Below are positions 1-8,991 of a stretch of 64,000 nt of DNA, in pieces. Every line of letters starts with the position of its first letter. Position 1 is the first letter of the stretch. Source of the stretch: CAVYUC01 sp963816685 (lineage in GTDB: Bacteria > Bacteroidota > Bacteroidia > Bacteroidales > Prolixibacteraceae); NCBI GenBank assembly GCA_963816685.1, contig CAWFMB010000021.1:62001-126000 (forward strand), read 5' to 3'. The notes under the pieces are model-generated. The model did not search any database and was not told the origin of the DNA. It saw only the letters and a program-made list of their open reading frames with translations. The translations under genes were made by a program, and so were the position numbers.

Positions 1-45
1 AAGGATTAACTTGTTTTAAATTAATATTTTTACCAGGACGGGAAT

Positions 46-618
46 ATGTCAGGAATAAAAACAGAAATACAAAAATACACTACCATTTACAAAAACGGGA
101 AATTTGAAATTCGGTTTTATCCAAAAGCCAATCTTGCTTCGGTAAGGTTGCATGGGAACTATGACAATAGCAAAAATTCAGGATTTCGGCTTCTTGCCGG
201 ATACATATTTGGCAGCAATAAACAGAACAAAAAAATAGCGATGACTTCACCGGTCAGAATGTCTGAGAACAAAGAAGTTTTTTCGATGAGTTTTGTAATG
301 CCTTCAGGAATAGAGTTTAATGATTTGCCAAATCCGAAAGATAAACAAATTGAATTGCATCAGACAGAAGCAGTTTATGTGGCCACTTTGCCTTTTGGCG
401 GGTATGCAGACAATCAGAGAGTTGCTCAAAAAAAAGCTCAGCTTCAGGAATTTTTAATGAAGATGAATCTGCATCATTCCAGTCATTTTGAATTACTGGT
501 ATATAATTCGCCATACAGAATTATGAATCGCAGAAACGAAATTCTAACACCTCTTGATGATTTTAATCCGGAGTCATTTTCGGCTGTTCATGCTTCGGAA
601 AAAGAACAGGGTACATAA
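46..618 (+). CDS. SOUL-family heme-binding protein
   Basis: A 190-residue protein of the SOUL/HBP family, which binds heme or related tetrapyrroles; the physiological role in bacteria is poorly defined. Family features visible are the early IRFYPKANLASV strand, the central KIAMTSPVRM segment (residues about 64-73) and the GGYADNQRVAQKKAQL helix after a beta strand. No signal peptide or membrane segment is visible, so it is probably cytoplasmic. The ATG lies about 45 bases from the left edge. The next gene converges from the other strand with a 12-base gap, so it appears to be a single-gene unit. The family call is from recognised sequence pattern; the ligand is inferred. Confidence 0.85.
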   Translation: MSGIKTEIQKYTTIYKNGKFEIRFYPKANLASVRLHGNYDNSKNSGFRLLAGYIFGSNKQNKKIAMTSPVRMSENKEVFSMSFVMPSGIEFNDLPNPKDKQIELHQTEAVYVATLPFGGYADNQRVAQKKAQLQEFLMKMNLHHSSHFELLVYNSPYRIMNRRNEILTPLDDFNPESFSAVHASEKEQGT

Positions 619-630
619 ATTCATGTTAAA

Positions 631-990
631 TCATATCTTTAGAAATTTATTTTCCACAAAACGCCAGATAAAAAAAGAAATTAATCCCCCTGTTACAGAA
701 GCAATAATATCAAAATAATCGGCAATGCCATACGTATAGTACTGCCGGATTTCGAAAAGAGAAGATGCCAGTGCTACCATCGTGATGAGTACTCCGGGTT
801 TCACCGGCGGTTTTATGAGCAGCAACTGCGAAAAACCGATGACATAAAACAGACTTGGAAGTGCGTCCGCAAGGCCAAAATCTTCAATGCTGTTGGTGTA
901 AATGTAATCGCGGTAAAAAATTTTTGTAGCAAATCCAATTATTGTTGCCGTCAATCCAATCAAACCAAACACTAACTTTTTCCTGTTCAT
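631..990 (-). CDS. small four-helix inner-membrane protein, unknown function
   Basis: A 119-residue protein that is almost entirely hydrophobic, with about four predicted membrane segments (roughly residues 5-22, 44-60, 65-84 and 93-112) and a basic N-terminus (MNRKKL). It resembles small uncharacterised VanZ-like or DUF-type membrane proteins of Bacteroidota, but I do not recognise a defining motif. It is convergent with the SOUL gene and about 80 bases downstream of the GH5 gene on the same strand, so weak cotranscription is possible. Function unknown. Confidence 0.6.
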   Translation of the reverse strand: MNRKKLVFGLIGLTATIIGFATKIFYRDYIYTNSIEDFGLADALPSLFYVIGFSQLLLIKPPVKPGVLITMVALASSLFEIRQYYTYGIADYFDIIASVTGGLISFFIWRFVENKFLKI

Positions 991-1070
991 GTTTTGCTTT
1001 ATCTAAATTCGGATTCTGAAAGATACCAAAGAATATTGGAAACATTCCGGATTCGTCCATCAAATTGAAT

Positions 1071-2354
1071 TCAGTTTTTAATGAATTTTCCTTTTTCACA
1101 GAAATGATTACCGGGATTCTCCATCATCAGTTCGTAAAAGAACAATCCATCTGCAATTTCTTTATTGGGTTTCCAGATACTTTGATAAATCCCGTTAACC
1201 GGTTTTCTGTCTTCAACAACTGCAACTTCATTTCCTGTTAAATCATATATTTTAAGACTGACTATTGAATTGTTTTTCGTCTTCATTTCAAAAGTAATTT
1301 CTGAAGTAAAGGGGTTGGGGAAAACTTCCAAATATCCGGAGCGGACAGGCAATTCAGTTGCAGCTGTAATCATACCCGGCGGACGAACAGAAGTATTTTG
1401 AATACTGTACTGATTACTGAATGCAACACCTTCTCCCCACGGGTTATTTGTCCAGTCGCCGTATTTCCCCGGTTCATATGTCACACACGAGTGACAATCG
1501 GTCCAGCGCCAAACCCATGGAAGATAACCTATTTCATTTGCATATGCTTTTTCAATCAGGTGTTCCCAGTTAATTTTTGTGGAGGCACAATTATCGCAAT
1601 TTTCGCACGGGCCAAATTCTCCGACTACAAAGCAGATGTTTTTTTCAACAGCAGTTTCAATAATCCGGTCGATTTCTGCAATCGTTCCTGAACCCCATGT
1701 TGCAGGGTCCCACAAATGCCAGGAGAATAACAGGTTGTGCTCCGGATCGTTCTGCAACAAATCCTGTCCGGTACTTAAAACTGAATTTGCATTTCGTCCC
1801 CATTGATCAGCATCAATCATCAGGGGTGTCCGTATTCCGGCATCGCGCATTTGCTGCACCAGATCAGAATAGGTGTTGGTGAAAATTGCATCACCCATGG
1901 CTTTATTACCTGCTTCATTGGCAATGTTTACAATCAGGTTTTTCTCATATTTTTTTAAAACCGCAGCAATTGAAGGTTTCGTCCAGTAATCAACGCACAT
2001 CTGCAGTTTATCCCATTCGCCCGTGGCATCCCATAAACAAATTACCGGAATCATATGATGTTTGATGCAGTTTCCCAAAACCTTATCGAGATCAGCTGCA
2101 GGTGGTGCCCAGCCATCAATTTTCCAGAAAATCCGTACGCAGTTGGCACCTGTCTTTTCTATTTCCGGGAAATTAATATCGCCATGAATGTCCCAGTAAA
2201 CTATCATTGCGTTAAACCCCTTGAGTATTAACTTTTCGCCTGCCGGAGTATATAAAAATCGATCCTTTACATACAAACCGGGTTTTTGTGCGCGCGAACC
2301 GAAATTGGATAAAAGTAAAAACAGATTCAGAATCAGAAGTAATTTTTTCATCAT
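1071..2354 (-). CDS. secreted GH5-family glycoside hydrolase with T9SS sorting domain
   Basis: A secreted (beta/alpha)8-barrel glycosidase of the GH5 (cellulase/mannanase) type. An N-terminal signal peptide (KKLLLILNLFLLLSNFG...SRAQ) is followed by the catalytic domain. The likely acid/base Glu is in NIANEAGN (residues about 145-152) and the likely nucleophile Glu in FVVGEFGPC (about 245-253). A CENCDNC cysteine cluster follows the nucleophile. The last 80 residues (LEVFPNPFTSEITFEM ... KIYDLTGNEV ... GLFFYELM) are a type A T9SS C-terminal sorting domain, so the enzyme is probably exported and displayed on the surface. The longest reading starts at a TTG (2360); I chose the ATG two codons in, and the next ATG is equally possible. 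Substrate (beta-mannan or glucan) is inferred from family only. Confidence 0.85.
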   Translation of the reverse strand: MMKKLLLILNLFLLLSNFGSRAQKPGLYVKDRFLYTPAGEKLILKGFNAMIVYWDIHGDINFPEIEKTGANCVRIFWKIDGWAPPAADLDKVLGNCIKHHMIPVICLWDATGEWDKLQMCVDYWTKPSIAAVLKKYEKNLIVNIANEAGNKAMGDAIFTNTYSDLVQQMRDAGIRTPLMIDADQWGRNANSVLSTGQDLLQNDPEHNLLFSWHLWDPATWGSGTIAEIDRIIETAVEKNICFVVGEFGPCENCDNCASTKINWEHLIEKAYANEIGYLPWVWRWTDCHSCVTYEPGKYGDWTNNPWGEGVAFSNQYSIQNTSVRPPGMITAATELPVRSGYLEVFPNPFTSEITFEMKTKNNSIVSLKIYDLTGNEVAVVEDRKPVNGIYQSIWKPNKEIADGLFFYELMMENPGNHFCEKGKFIKN

Positions 2355-2606
2355 AGTCAATTGATTTTAGTTTTTTTTAATCAGCGGATAGTTACCGGAC
2401 CATTTCATGCTGATGTATTTTATTCATGTTATTAATTATTAAAATTTGAATGCTATGAAAAATTGAAGTAATTCAAAGATGAATAATGATTTCATTAAAA
2501 ATTAAACTTAAAAAGTTACATGTATATTAATTCTCCTGGAATTCGCACAACGAACTGATTTATTCATTTTTATGCATACAGGATCATGTCCGTCATTTGA
2601 ATTCAT

Positions 2607-3566
2607 TTAAACTTCCTTTGCAATAAGAAACGATATATAACCAAGATAGATAGCCAGTAAAATGGCGGCTTCCCAGCGATCCAGTTTTTTACGGCCACCC
2701 GAAAACATGGCTCCAAACAGCAATAAAGTGCCGCCACCCAACAAATACATATCTGTATTAAAAACAGGATTATAGGTAACCGGTCGAACCAATGCACTTA
2801 TAGCGATTATCAGGAAAATATTGAAAATATTTGACCCGATGATGTTCCCCATCGCAATGTTTGTATTCTTTTTCAATGCTGCCACAACTGAGGTGGCCAG
2901 CTCCGGCAGTGAGGTGCCGATAGCTATAATTGTAAACCCGATAATTTTTTCACTTACCCCCAGAACTGTGGCAATCTTGACCCCGTTGTTCACAACAAGG
3001 CGTCCTCCAATAACCAGTCCGGCAAGCCCCACAACAATAAATACCCATGTTTTCCATACAGGCATTTGTTGGATGGCCATTTCATTTGGTGTTGTATCAG
3101 TTTTCAGTTGCCGGTATACATAAAACATAAACATTCCGAACATCAGCAGCAAAATAATTCCATCGATGCGTGAAAGTATTGGGGAAGGAGAGAGAAAAAA
3201 ATTGTTGGACAGGAAGTACAGTAAAACCACAGCAAAAAATGAAAGCGGTATTTCGCGCCAGATGGTAGAGGATTGCACAATCAAAGGATATATTAACCCT
3301 GTAATCCCAAGAATCAGAAAAAGGTTGGCAATGTTGCTGCCAATAATATTTCCAAAAACAATATCATTAAAATTTTGAGACGATGCAATAACATTTACCA
3401 CCAGCTCGGGAGCGGAAGTTCCAAAAGCCACTACAGTTAATCCAATGGCAAGATCAGATACATTGTATTTTTTTGCAAGGGCCGAAGCACCGCTTACCAG
3501 CCAGTCTGCACTTTTTATTAAAAGTGCAAGTCCTGCAATCAACAGAAAAATTTGTATCAGCATCAA
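2607..3566 (-). CDS. calcium/sodium antiporter, CaCA family (YrbG-like)
   Basis: A 319-residue inner-membrane cation exchanger built from two homologous halves of about five helices each. The signature alpha repeats are visible: VAFGTSAPELVVNVIAS (residues about 46-62) with GNIIGSNIANLFLILG, and IAIGTSLPELATSVVAA (about 194-210) with GNIIGSNIFNIFLI. The GTS-PEL motif supplies the ion-coordinating Glu in each half. Length and topology match the YrbG family, which exchanges Ca2+ for Na+. It stands alone on the minus strand, about 240 bases from the GH5 gene and divergent from the following oxidoreductase. Confident in family; ion preference is inferred. Confidence 0.92.
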   Translation of the reverse strand: MMLIQIFLLIAGLALLIKSADWLVSGASALAKKYNVSDLAIGLTVVAFGTSAPELVVNVIASSQNFNDIVFGNIIGSNIANLFLILGITGLIYPLIVQSSTIWREIPLSFFAVVLLYFLSNNFFLSPSPILSRIDGIILLLMFGMFMFYVYRQLKTDTTPNEMAIQQMPVWKTWVFIVVGLAGLVIGGRLVVNNGVKIATVLGVSEKIIGFTIIAIGTSLPELATSVVAALKKNTNIAMGNIIGSNIFNIFLIIAISALVRPVTYNPVFNTDMYLLGGGTLLLFGAMFSGGRKKLDRWEAAILLAIYLGYISFLIAKEV

Positions 3567-3771
3567 ATTGAAATTATCAGGATAAAATTCAAAGATAAAT
3601 TATCCGGTATACTTTCCAAGTAAAATCAACGTTGAGTTTTATCGAAGAAATAGTAGAGAAATGATAATACTAATTCCAAACCGGATTTATTTTATCTGTA
3701 AGAATTTCTGATTCTGAAAATTATAAAGTAAATTCAGGAGCTGTTAGTATTTTAATTCAAAAACATTAAAA

Positions 3772-5121
3772 ATGGAAAATAATAAGTCACGCCGTGATTT
3801 TTTAAAAACTGCGGCTGCAGGTTCGGCCGGTTTGGCAATTGGAGGAGTATTTACAGGTTTTAGCGCCGAAAGTTACCGGCGGATTATTGGTGCCAACGAA
3901 AAGCTCCATGCTTCAGTAATGGGTGTAAACGGAAGGGGATATTCATTGTCAGAGAATTTTGCATTTCAGGACGATTGCCAGGTGCTGCATATCTGTGATG
4001 TTGATTCGCGTGCCCTGGATAAATGCATTCCAAACGTTCAAAAGGCACAATCATTAAAACCAAAAGGTTTTGGTGATTTCCGGAAATCGCTGGAAGATAA
4101 GGATATTGATATCATGGTTATTGCAACTCCCGATCACTGGCATGCACCTGCCGCTTTACTTGCAATGCAGGCCGGAAAGCATGTATATCTTGAAAAACCG
4201 TGCAGCCATAATCCTGCCGAAGGAGAAATGCTTACAAAAGCTGCCGGTCGTTACAATAAATCAGTTCAAATGGGAAATCAGAGACGCTCGTGGCCCAATG
4301 TTGTGCAGGCGATAAACGAATTGAAAGATGGAATTATTGGCCGTCCCTATTTTGGAAAAGGCTGGTACACAAATAATCGTGGACCCATTGGAGTTGGTAA
4401 GGTGGCGGATGTTCCTGAATGGCTCAACTGGGAGCTCTGGCAGGGGCCGGCACCCCGTAAAGCATACAAGGATAATATTGTTCATTATAACTGGCACTGG
4501 TTCTGGCACTGGGGAACCGGCGAAGCATTGAACAACGGTACCCACATGATCGATTTGCTTCGATGGGGGTTCGATGTGGATTATCCTGAAAAAGTAAGTT
4601 CAAACGGCGGACGGTACCGCTATGATGACGACTGGCAGACGCCGGATACACAGGTGATTAATCTTGATTTTGGAAAAGGGTTAACCATGTCATGGGAAGG
4701 CCGCAGCTGCAACGGACGTTATGTTGAAGATAGTTCGGTGGGAGTTGTTTTTTATGGCGAAGACGGAAGTATGGTTATTTCCGGAGGTAATGATTACAAG
4801 GTTTATGATTTGAAAAATAACATCATAAAAGAGGTAACGGATGAAAAGGTAATCGATCCGAGAGATCCTACCAATCCAGCCATTCATCTGGATGCTCTCC
4901 ATATTCAGAATCTGTTTAACAACATTAAAAACGGGGAGCCTCTAAAAGCTGATATTGATTCGGGACATAAAAGTACACTCCTTGTTCAATTGGGAAATAT
5001 TGCCCAGCGGGTTGGTCATTCACTCGAAATAAATCCTGAAAACGGACATATTGTTGGCGATAAGGAAGCGCAGAAATTGTGGTCGCGCGAATACGAAAAA
5101 GGTTGGGAAATGAAACTTTAA
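3772..5121 (+). CDS. Tat-exported Gfo/Idh/MocA-family oxidoreductase
   Basis: A 449-residue NAD(P)-dependent sugar or polyol oxidoreductase of the Gfo/Idh/MocA family. The N-terminus carries a twin-arginine signal (SRRDFLKTAAAGSAGLAIGG), so the folded, cofactor-loaded enzyme is predicted to reach the periplasm. The Rossmann part starts at HASVMGVNGRGYSL; the family Lys motif is YLEKPCSHNPAEG (residues about 140-152), and HWFWHWGTGEALNNGTH contains the conserved His region of the C-terminal domain. Such exported paralogues are very common in polysaccharide-degrading Bacteroidota and some act as retaining glycosidases by an NAD-dependent mechanism. Monocistronic, closed by a hairpin just after its stop. 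Substrate unknown. Confidence 0.9.
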   Translation: MENNKSRRDFLKTAAAGSAGLAIGGVFTGFSAESYRRIIGANEKLHASVMGVNGRGYSLSENFAFQDDCQVLHICDVDSRALDKCIPNVQKAQSLKPKGFGDFRKSLEDKDIDIMVIATPDHWHAPAALLAMQAGKHVYLEKPCSHNPAEGEMLTKAAGRYNKSVQMGNQRRSWPNVVQAINELKDGIIGRPYFGKGWYTNNRGPIGVGKVADVPEWLNWELWQGPAPRKAYKDNIVHYNWHWFWHWGTGEALNNGTHMIDLLRWGFDVDYPEKVSSNGGRYRYDDDWQTPDTQVINLDFGKGLTMSWEGRSCNGRYVEDSSVGVVFYGEDGSMVISGGNDYKVYDLKNNIIKEVTDEKVIDPRDPTNPAIHLDALHIQNLFNNIKNGEPLKADIDSGHKSTLLVQLGNIAQRVGHSLEINPENGHIVGDKEAQKLWSREYEKGWEMKL

Positions 5122-5128
5122 TGAATAC

Positions 5129-5165
5129 AGGGGAACTGGTTTTAAAGGTTCCCCTTTAACTTTTC
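5129..5165 (+). terminator. intrinsic terminator after the Tat oxidoreductase
   Basis: An 8-bp perfect stem AGGGGAAC (5129-5136) / GTTCCCCT (5148-5155) with an 11-nt loop, followed by a T-rich tract. It starts eight bases after the stop codon of the upstream gene. Confidence 0.75.
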
Positions 5166-5259
5166 TTTAAATTACTCCGGTAATAAATCCCTTCAAACGA
5201 TTTCCCCGTAAATTCAGTTATTTTTGATTCTGAATTAAAACAGACTCAAAATAAATTTT

Positions 5260-6912
5260 ATGAATATCAGTGCATTACAAAAAGAAAGGGCAAAATATAA
5301 GCCCAAGCTTCCTAAATCGTTGGTTGCTGCAGTAAAAATGGTGGAAGGCGCGAAAACTGAATCGGTTGCCGACCAAAATGAAATTGCTGCTCTTTTCCCC
5401 AATACCTATGGAATGCCCATTATTACTTTCGAAGAAGGTGAAAAAAAGAAAGACCGGCCTGCAATTAATGTAGGTGTGATTCTCTCGGGCGGACAGGCGC
5501 CGGGCGGACATAATGTGATTTCAGGAATTTTTGACGGAATAAAAAAACTTAATCCGGATAGCAAACTGTACGGTTTTTTAGGTGGCCCCGGTGGTTTGGT
5601 TGAACATAAATATGTTGAACTCACTGCTGAAATTATTGATGAATACCGCAATACCGGAGGGTTTGATATTATTGGTTCGGGCCGGACAAAACTGGAGGAA
5701 GAATGGCAGTTTGATAAAGGCCTTGAAATTGCAAAAGATTTAAGCCTGAATGCACTGGTGGTAATCGGTGGCGACGATTCAAATACAAATGCATGTGTGC
5801 TTGCTGAATATTATGCAGCCAAAAATGCAGGGGTCCAGGTCATTGGCTGCCCCAAAACAATTGATGGCGATCTGAAGAATGAAATGATTGAAACTTCATT
5901 TGGTTTTGATACCGCAACAAAAGTTTATTCCGAATTGATTGGAAATATTCAGCGGGATGCAAATTCAGCTAAAAAATATTGGCATTTTGTAAAACTGATG
6001 GGGCGTTCGGCTTCTCATATTGGTTTGGAATGTGCATTGCAAACCCAGCCAAACATTACATTAATTTCGGAAGAGGTGGCAGAAAAACAGCAAACCCTCA
6101 ATGAAATAGTGGATTATATGGCAGGAATCATTGCAAAACGTGCCGAAAATGGTGAGAATTTCGGGGTAGCGTTAATACCTGAAGGATTGATTGAGTTCGT
6201 ACCGGAAATGAAAAAACTGATTGCTGAATTAAATGATATTCTTGCAGAAGGAACCGATACCGAAAAAGAATTTAAAATGTTGAAGAAGGCACACCGCATG
6301 GAGTGGCTGTCAGCACAGTTGTCAAAAGATTCAGCCAGGGTTTTCAAAACACTTCCGGTTGGTATTGCCACCCAGCTCACACTCGATCGCGACCCGCACG
6401 GGAATGTTCAGGTTTCGTTGATTGAAACCGAAAAACTGCTGGGCGAAATGGTAAAAGTCAAACTTGAAAAAATGAAACTGGCAGGTAAATTCGTAGGTAA
6501 ATTTGGCACACAATATCACTTCTTTGGATATGAAGGCCGGTGTGCAGCACCTTCAAATTTCGATACAGATTATTGCTACGCACTCGGATACACTGCTTCG
6601 GTTTTAATTTCAGATGGAAAAACCGGTTATATGGCTTCTGTTCGTAATTTGACTGCCCCTGCCGATAAATGGATTGCCGGCGGAGTTCCGGTTACAATGA
6701 TGATGAACATGGAAAGGCGGCATGGCCATATGAAACCCGTAATTCAAAAAGCATTGGTTGATTTAAACGGTGCCCCGTTTAAATACTTTATTTCGAAACG
6801 CGGAGAATGGGCGTTCAGCACCAATTATATTTATCCGGGACCAATTCAGTATTTTGGCCCGACAGAAGTTTGCGATGAACCAACTTTTACCTTGAAACTG
6901 GAAAAGGATTAA
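5260..6912 (+). CDS. pfp: diphosphate--fructose-6-phosphate 1-phosphotransferase (PPi-PFK, long type)
   Basis: Catalyses reversible phosphorylation of fructose-6-phosphate with pyrophosphate instead of ATP, a glycolysis/gluconeogenesis step. The 550-residue length matches the long PFP clade of Bacteroidota and plants. Motifs: GVILSGGQAPGGHNVI (residues about 72-87), GGDDSN at 170-175, where the second Asp is the hallmark of PPi rather than ATP use, the catalytic PKTIDGDLKN, and MGRSASHIGLECAL. It ends in a strong terminator 24 bases after the stop and has its own upstream spacer, so it is a single-gene unit. It is the only phosphofructokinase-type glycolytic enzyme in the window and would handle the triose-to-hexose flow generated by the uronate pathway (inference). 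Confidence 0.95.
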   Translation: MNISALQKERAKYKPKLPKSLVAAVKMVEGAKTESVADQNEIAALFPNTYGMPIITFEEGEKKKDRPAINVGVILSGGQAPGGHNVISGIFDGIKKLNPDSKLYGFLGGPGGLVEHKYVELTAEIIDEYRNTGGFDIIGSGRTKLEEEWQFDKGLEIAKDLSLNALVVIGGDDSNTNACVLAEYYAAKNAGVQVIGCPKTIDGDLKNEMIETSFGFDTATKVYSELIGNIQRDANSAKKYWHFVKLMGRSASHIGLECALQTQPNITLISEEVAEKQQTLNEIVDYMAGIIAKRAENGENFGVALIPEGLIEFVPEMKKLIAELNDILAEGTDTEKEFKMLKKAHRMEWLSAQLSKDSARVFKTLPVGIATQLTLDRDPHGNVQVSLIETEKLLGEMVKVKLEKMKLAGKFVGKFGTQYHFFGYEGRCAAPSNFDTDYCYALGYTASVLISDGKTGYMASVRNLTAPADKWIAGGVPVTMMMNMERRHGHMKPVIQKALVDLNGAPFKYFISKRGEWAFSTNYIYPGPIQYFGPTEVCDEPTFTLKLEKD

Positions 6913-6935
6913 AAAAATAATGTACAAGCATTGAA

Positions 6936-6964
6936 AGCCTGCCCTCCTTAAGGGTGGGCTTTTT
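6936..6964 (+). terminator. intrinsic terminator after pfp
   Basis: A 10-bp stem AGCCTGCCCT (6936-6945) / AGGGTGGGCT (6951-6960) with two G-T wobbles, a 5-nt loop CCTTA and a T4 tract. Confidence 0.8.
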
Positions 6965-7537
6965 AAATTTTAAAGAAATGCACATTTTTATGGCCACTGG
7001 TTATGGCTGTCTGAAAAACATAACATTCATTTTCTATTTCGGTGCTTTGCCCCTTTTTTGGAAGAATAAATTTATTTTCCCTAAAGATTTCACCACACTC
7101 AGGCTGATTGAAAAGGTGCAGCGCATTAAAATTTAATGTGCATCTTATCTCAATGTAATTGCTGAAAAACAGCATAAATTTCAATCCCGGCAGTTGGAAT
7201 CATTACTTTACGAGAAAGTATAAGCAGACACTTTTAATTAACTCAATGGTACTTTAGTTAATTTAACAGTACTTTTCTTGTAGTTTATTTGTGCATTTAA
7301 CATTGAAATACTGTGGCAATTTGTGGTAACTGTGGTTAAATTCAACAGTTATATTTTTTGTATCCCGATTCATGTTTAAGTTATCCGATTAAATTTAAAT
7401 GATTTTAATAGTTGAAATTCAATAATTTAAAGTAACTTTAATACAAGATAAAACATAAATTTTATATACATTAAATAAAGTTTACAAGGTGGAATAAAGT
7501 TTGCACTATATTTTAAAAATCACTAAAAGATGAAGTC
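6965..7537. other. A+T-rich gene-free spacer
   Basis: About 570 bases between the pfp terminator and the coiled-coil lipoprotein gene. Short open frames on both strands overlap each other and show no coding character. A weak interrupted dyad (GTACT...GTTAA / TTTAAC...AGTAC, around 7246-7273) is visible. Nothing else is supported here beyond the promoter region of the downstream gene. Confidence 0.4.
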
Positions 7538-8410
7538 ATGAAGTATTCAGTTATTATTTTATTAGCTCTATTTTTTGCATCGTGCCACAATTATAAAGAA
7601 GATGCTGAGAAATTACAGACACAGGTGGATAGCCTTCAGGTAATCACAGAACAAAAAGATTCCACTATCGATGCTTTTATCGGGGATTTCAATGAAATTC
7701 AGTCAAACCTCGATTCGATTAAAAAACTGGAGGAAATGCTTTCGGTGCCGGCAGAGCCGTCGCAGCAATTAAGCGCCCGTCAAAAGGATAAAATTTTGAA
7801 TGATATCGCTTCTATTAATGCATTATTGCGGGATAACCAGGATTTAATCGCTTCACTTCGGACACGTTTAAATAATTCAAGCTTTAAAAGTGGAAAACTT
7901 CAGGAAATGGTTAATGATTTGGAAGAATTAACCAAAAACCTGCAAACAAAAGTATCAGAAAAGGATACGGAGATTGCAAATCTGAATGAAGACATCCAGC
8001 AAAAAAGTGAAAACATTAATATGCTGAATGATCAACTTACACAAATGGAAGACCTTTCGCAGAAGCAGCTCGATTCATTAAAACGACTGGATATTAACCT
8101 GAACAAAGGATATTACGTCGTTGGTTCGGTTAACGAACTTAAAGATGAAGGAATTGTTGAACGCGAAGGTGGAATCCTTGGAATCGGAAGCACACCGGTA
8201 GTTAGTGAAACTTTCACCCGCGATGATTTTAATGAAGTGGATATCCGGAACTTTAATTTTTTACCGCTGAATTCGCGGAAAGCTGATGTTATTTCGGTTC
8301 ATCCTGCTGATTCATATCATATTACAGGTGAAAATGCAGATACTTTATATGTAGATAAACCGGGTGAATTCTGGTCGGCTTCAAAATATCTTGTAGTGGC
8401 AACACGGTAA
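7538..8410 (+). CDS. coiled-coil lipoprotein, function unknown
   Basis: A 290-residue predicted lipoprotein. The N-terminus MKYSVIILLALFFASC has a lipobox (FASC, Cys16), so the protein is anchored in a membrane facing the periplasm. Residues about 20-65 and 85-190 are strongly heptad-like and rich in E, K, Q, L and N, predicting long coiled coils, followed by a C-terminal globular part (about 195-290) with GYYVVGSVNELKDEGIVER and ADSYHITGENADTLYV. This organisation is common in uncharacterised Bacteroidales envelope proteins. It is a lone gene flanked by a long A+T-rich spacer and a strong terminator. No enzymatic motif was seen. Confidence 0.75.
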   Translation: MKYSVIILLALFFASCHNYKEDAEKLQTQVDSLQVITEQKDSTIDAFIGDFNEIQSNLDSIKKLEEMLSVPAEPSQQLSARQKDKILNDIASINALLRDNQDLIASLRTRLNNSSFKSGKLQEMVNDLEELTKNLQTKVSEKDTEIANLNEDIQQKSENINMLNDQLTQMEDLSQKQLDSLKRLDINLNKGYYVVGSVNELKDEGIVEREGGILGIGSTPVVSETFTRDDFNEVDIRNFNFLPLNSRKADVISVHPADSYHITGENADTLYVDKPGEFWSASKYLVVATR

Positions 8411-8450
8411 TTTCAAAATTATTCAGAATAAAATTAATTTAAACAAATGA

Positions 8451-8476
8451 AAAGGGAAGGTGACTTCCCTTTTTTT
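8451..8476 (+). terminator. intrinsic terminator after the lipoprotein
   Basis: A 9-bp perfect stem AAAGGGAAG (8451-8459) / CTTCCCTTT (8464-8472) with a GTGA loop and a run of T, about 40 bases after the stop codon. Confidence 0.85.
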
Positions 8477-8647
8477 ATGTGCAGTTCCATGTGAAATGCC
8501 TTGCTGGTGATCAGTGTGTTCTGCTGAATTGGAAAGCCCGGTATGAACGATTGAAGTTACCGGCTAAATCAGGTGTTTTTTCCCCTGCTGGTTATTCTAT
8601 GGTTTAGATGAACCCTGAATCCATTCCGTACCTGCCTTATATCAGGT

Positions 8648-8770
8648 CTATACTTTCCCTATAGTTTCTTCGCACTTTCTTCGCAGTATATTCGCATTAA
8701 ATTCGCGAAATCGCGAATTTAATGCGAATATACTGCGAATTTACCGCGAATATACTCCGAAGATGATACC
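8648..8770. repeat. long palindrome made of 11-bp-phased TTCGC units, locus 1
   Basis: TTCGC begins at 8669, 8680, 8691 and 8702, exactly 11 bases apart. The complementary GCGAA (last one CCGAA) ends at 8717, 8728, 8739, 8750 and 8761, again every 11 bases. The inner part is a perfect inverted repeat with 28-bp arms (8680-8707 and 8712-8739) around a 4-nt centre AAAT. The element lies in the 580-base gene-free interval between the lipoprotein terminator and the Zn alcohol dehydrogenase. The left border shares CTATAC(C/T)TTC with the two related loci near 35.4 and 58.6 kb. No T tract follows it, so it is not a normal terminator. Confidence 0.9.
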
Positions 8771-8991
8771 TGGTTGTTATAGGGAGGGTATAGGGGATTG
8801 TATGGGAGTGTAATTTAAAGTCTGTCTGATTATTTAAGGTAATACGGTTAATAATGTACCTCTCTTTGCAAAAGAGAGGCAGGGAGAAAATCTTTTTATT
8901 TTTCACCTGACCAGCGGATTAACATGCAGAATAAAATTTGAATTAGTTTGAATTAAGCGTATTTTGTGCATGGTATTCTAAACGTAACAAA

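Noticed and set aside
6954..7184. Two overlapping short open frames on opposite strands
   Set aside because: They lie in an A+T-rich spacer right after the pfp terminator and mirror each other; no coding signal.
8680..8739. Intrinsic terminator for the lipoprotein gene
   Set aside because: A separate terminator with a T tract exists at 8451-8476, and the palindrome has no T run and an 11-bp internal period that a terminator does not need.
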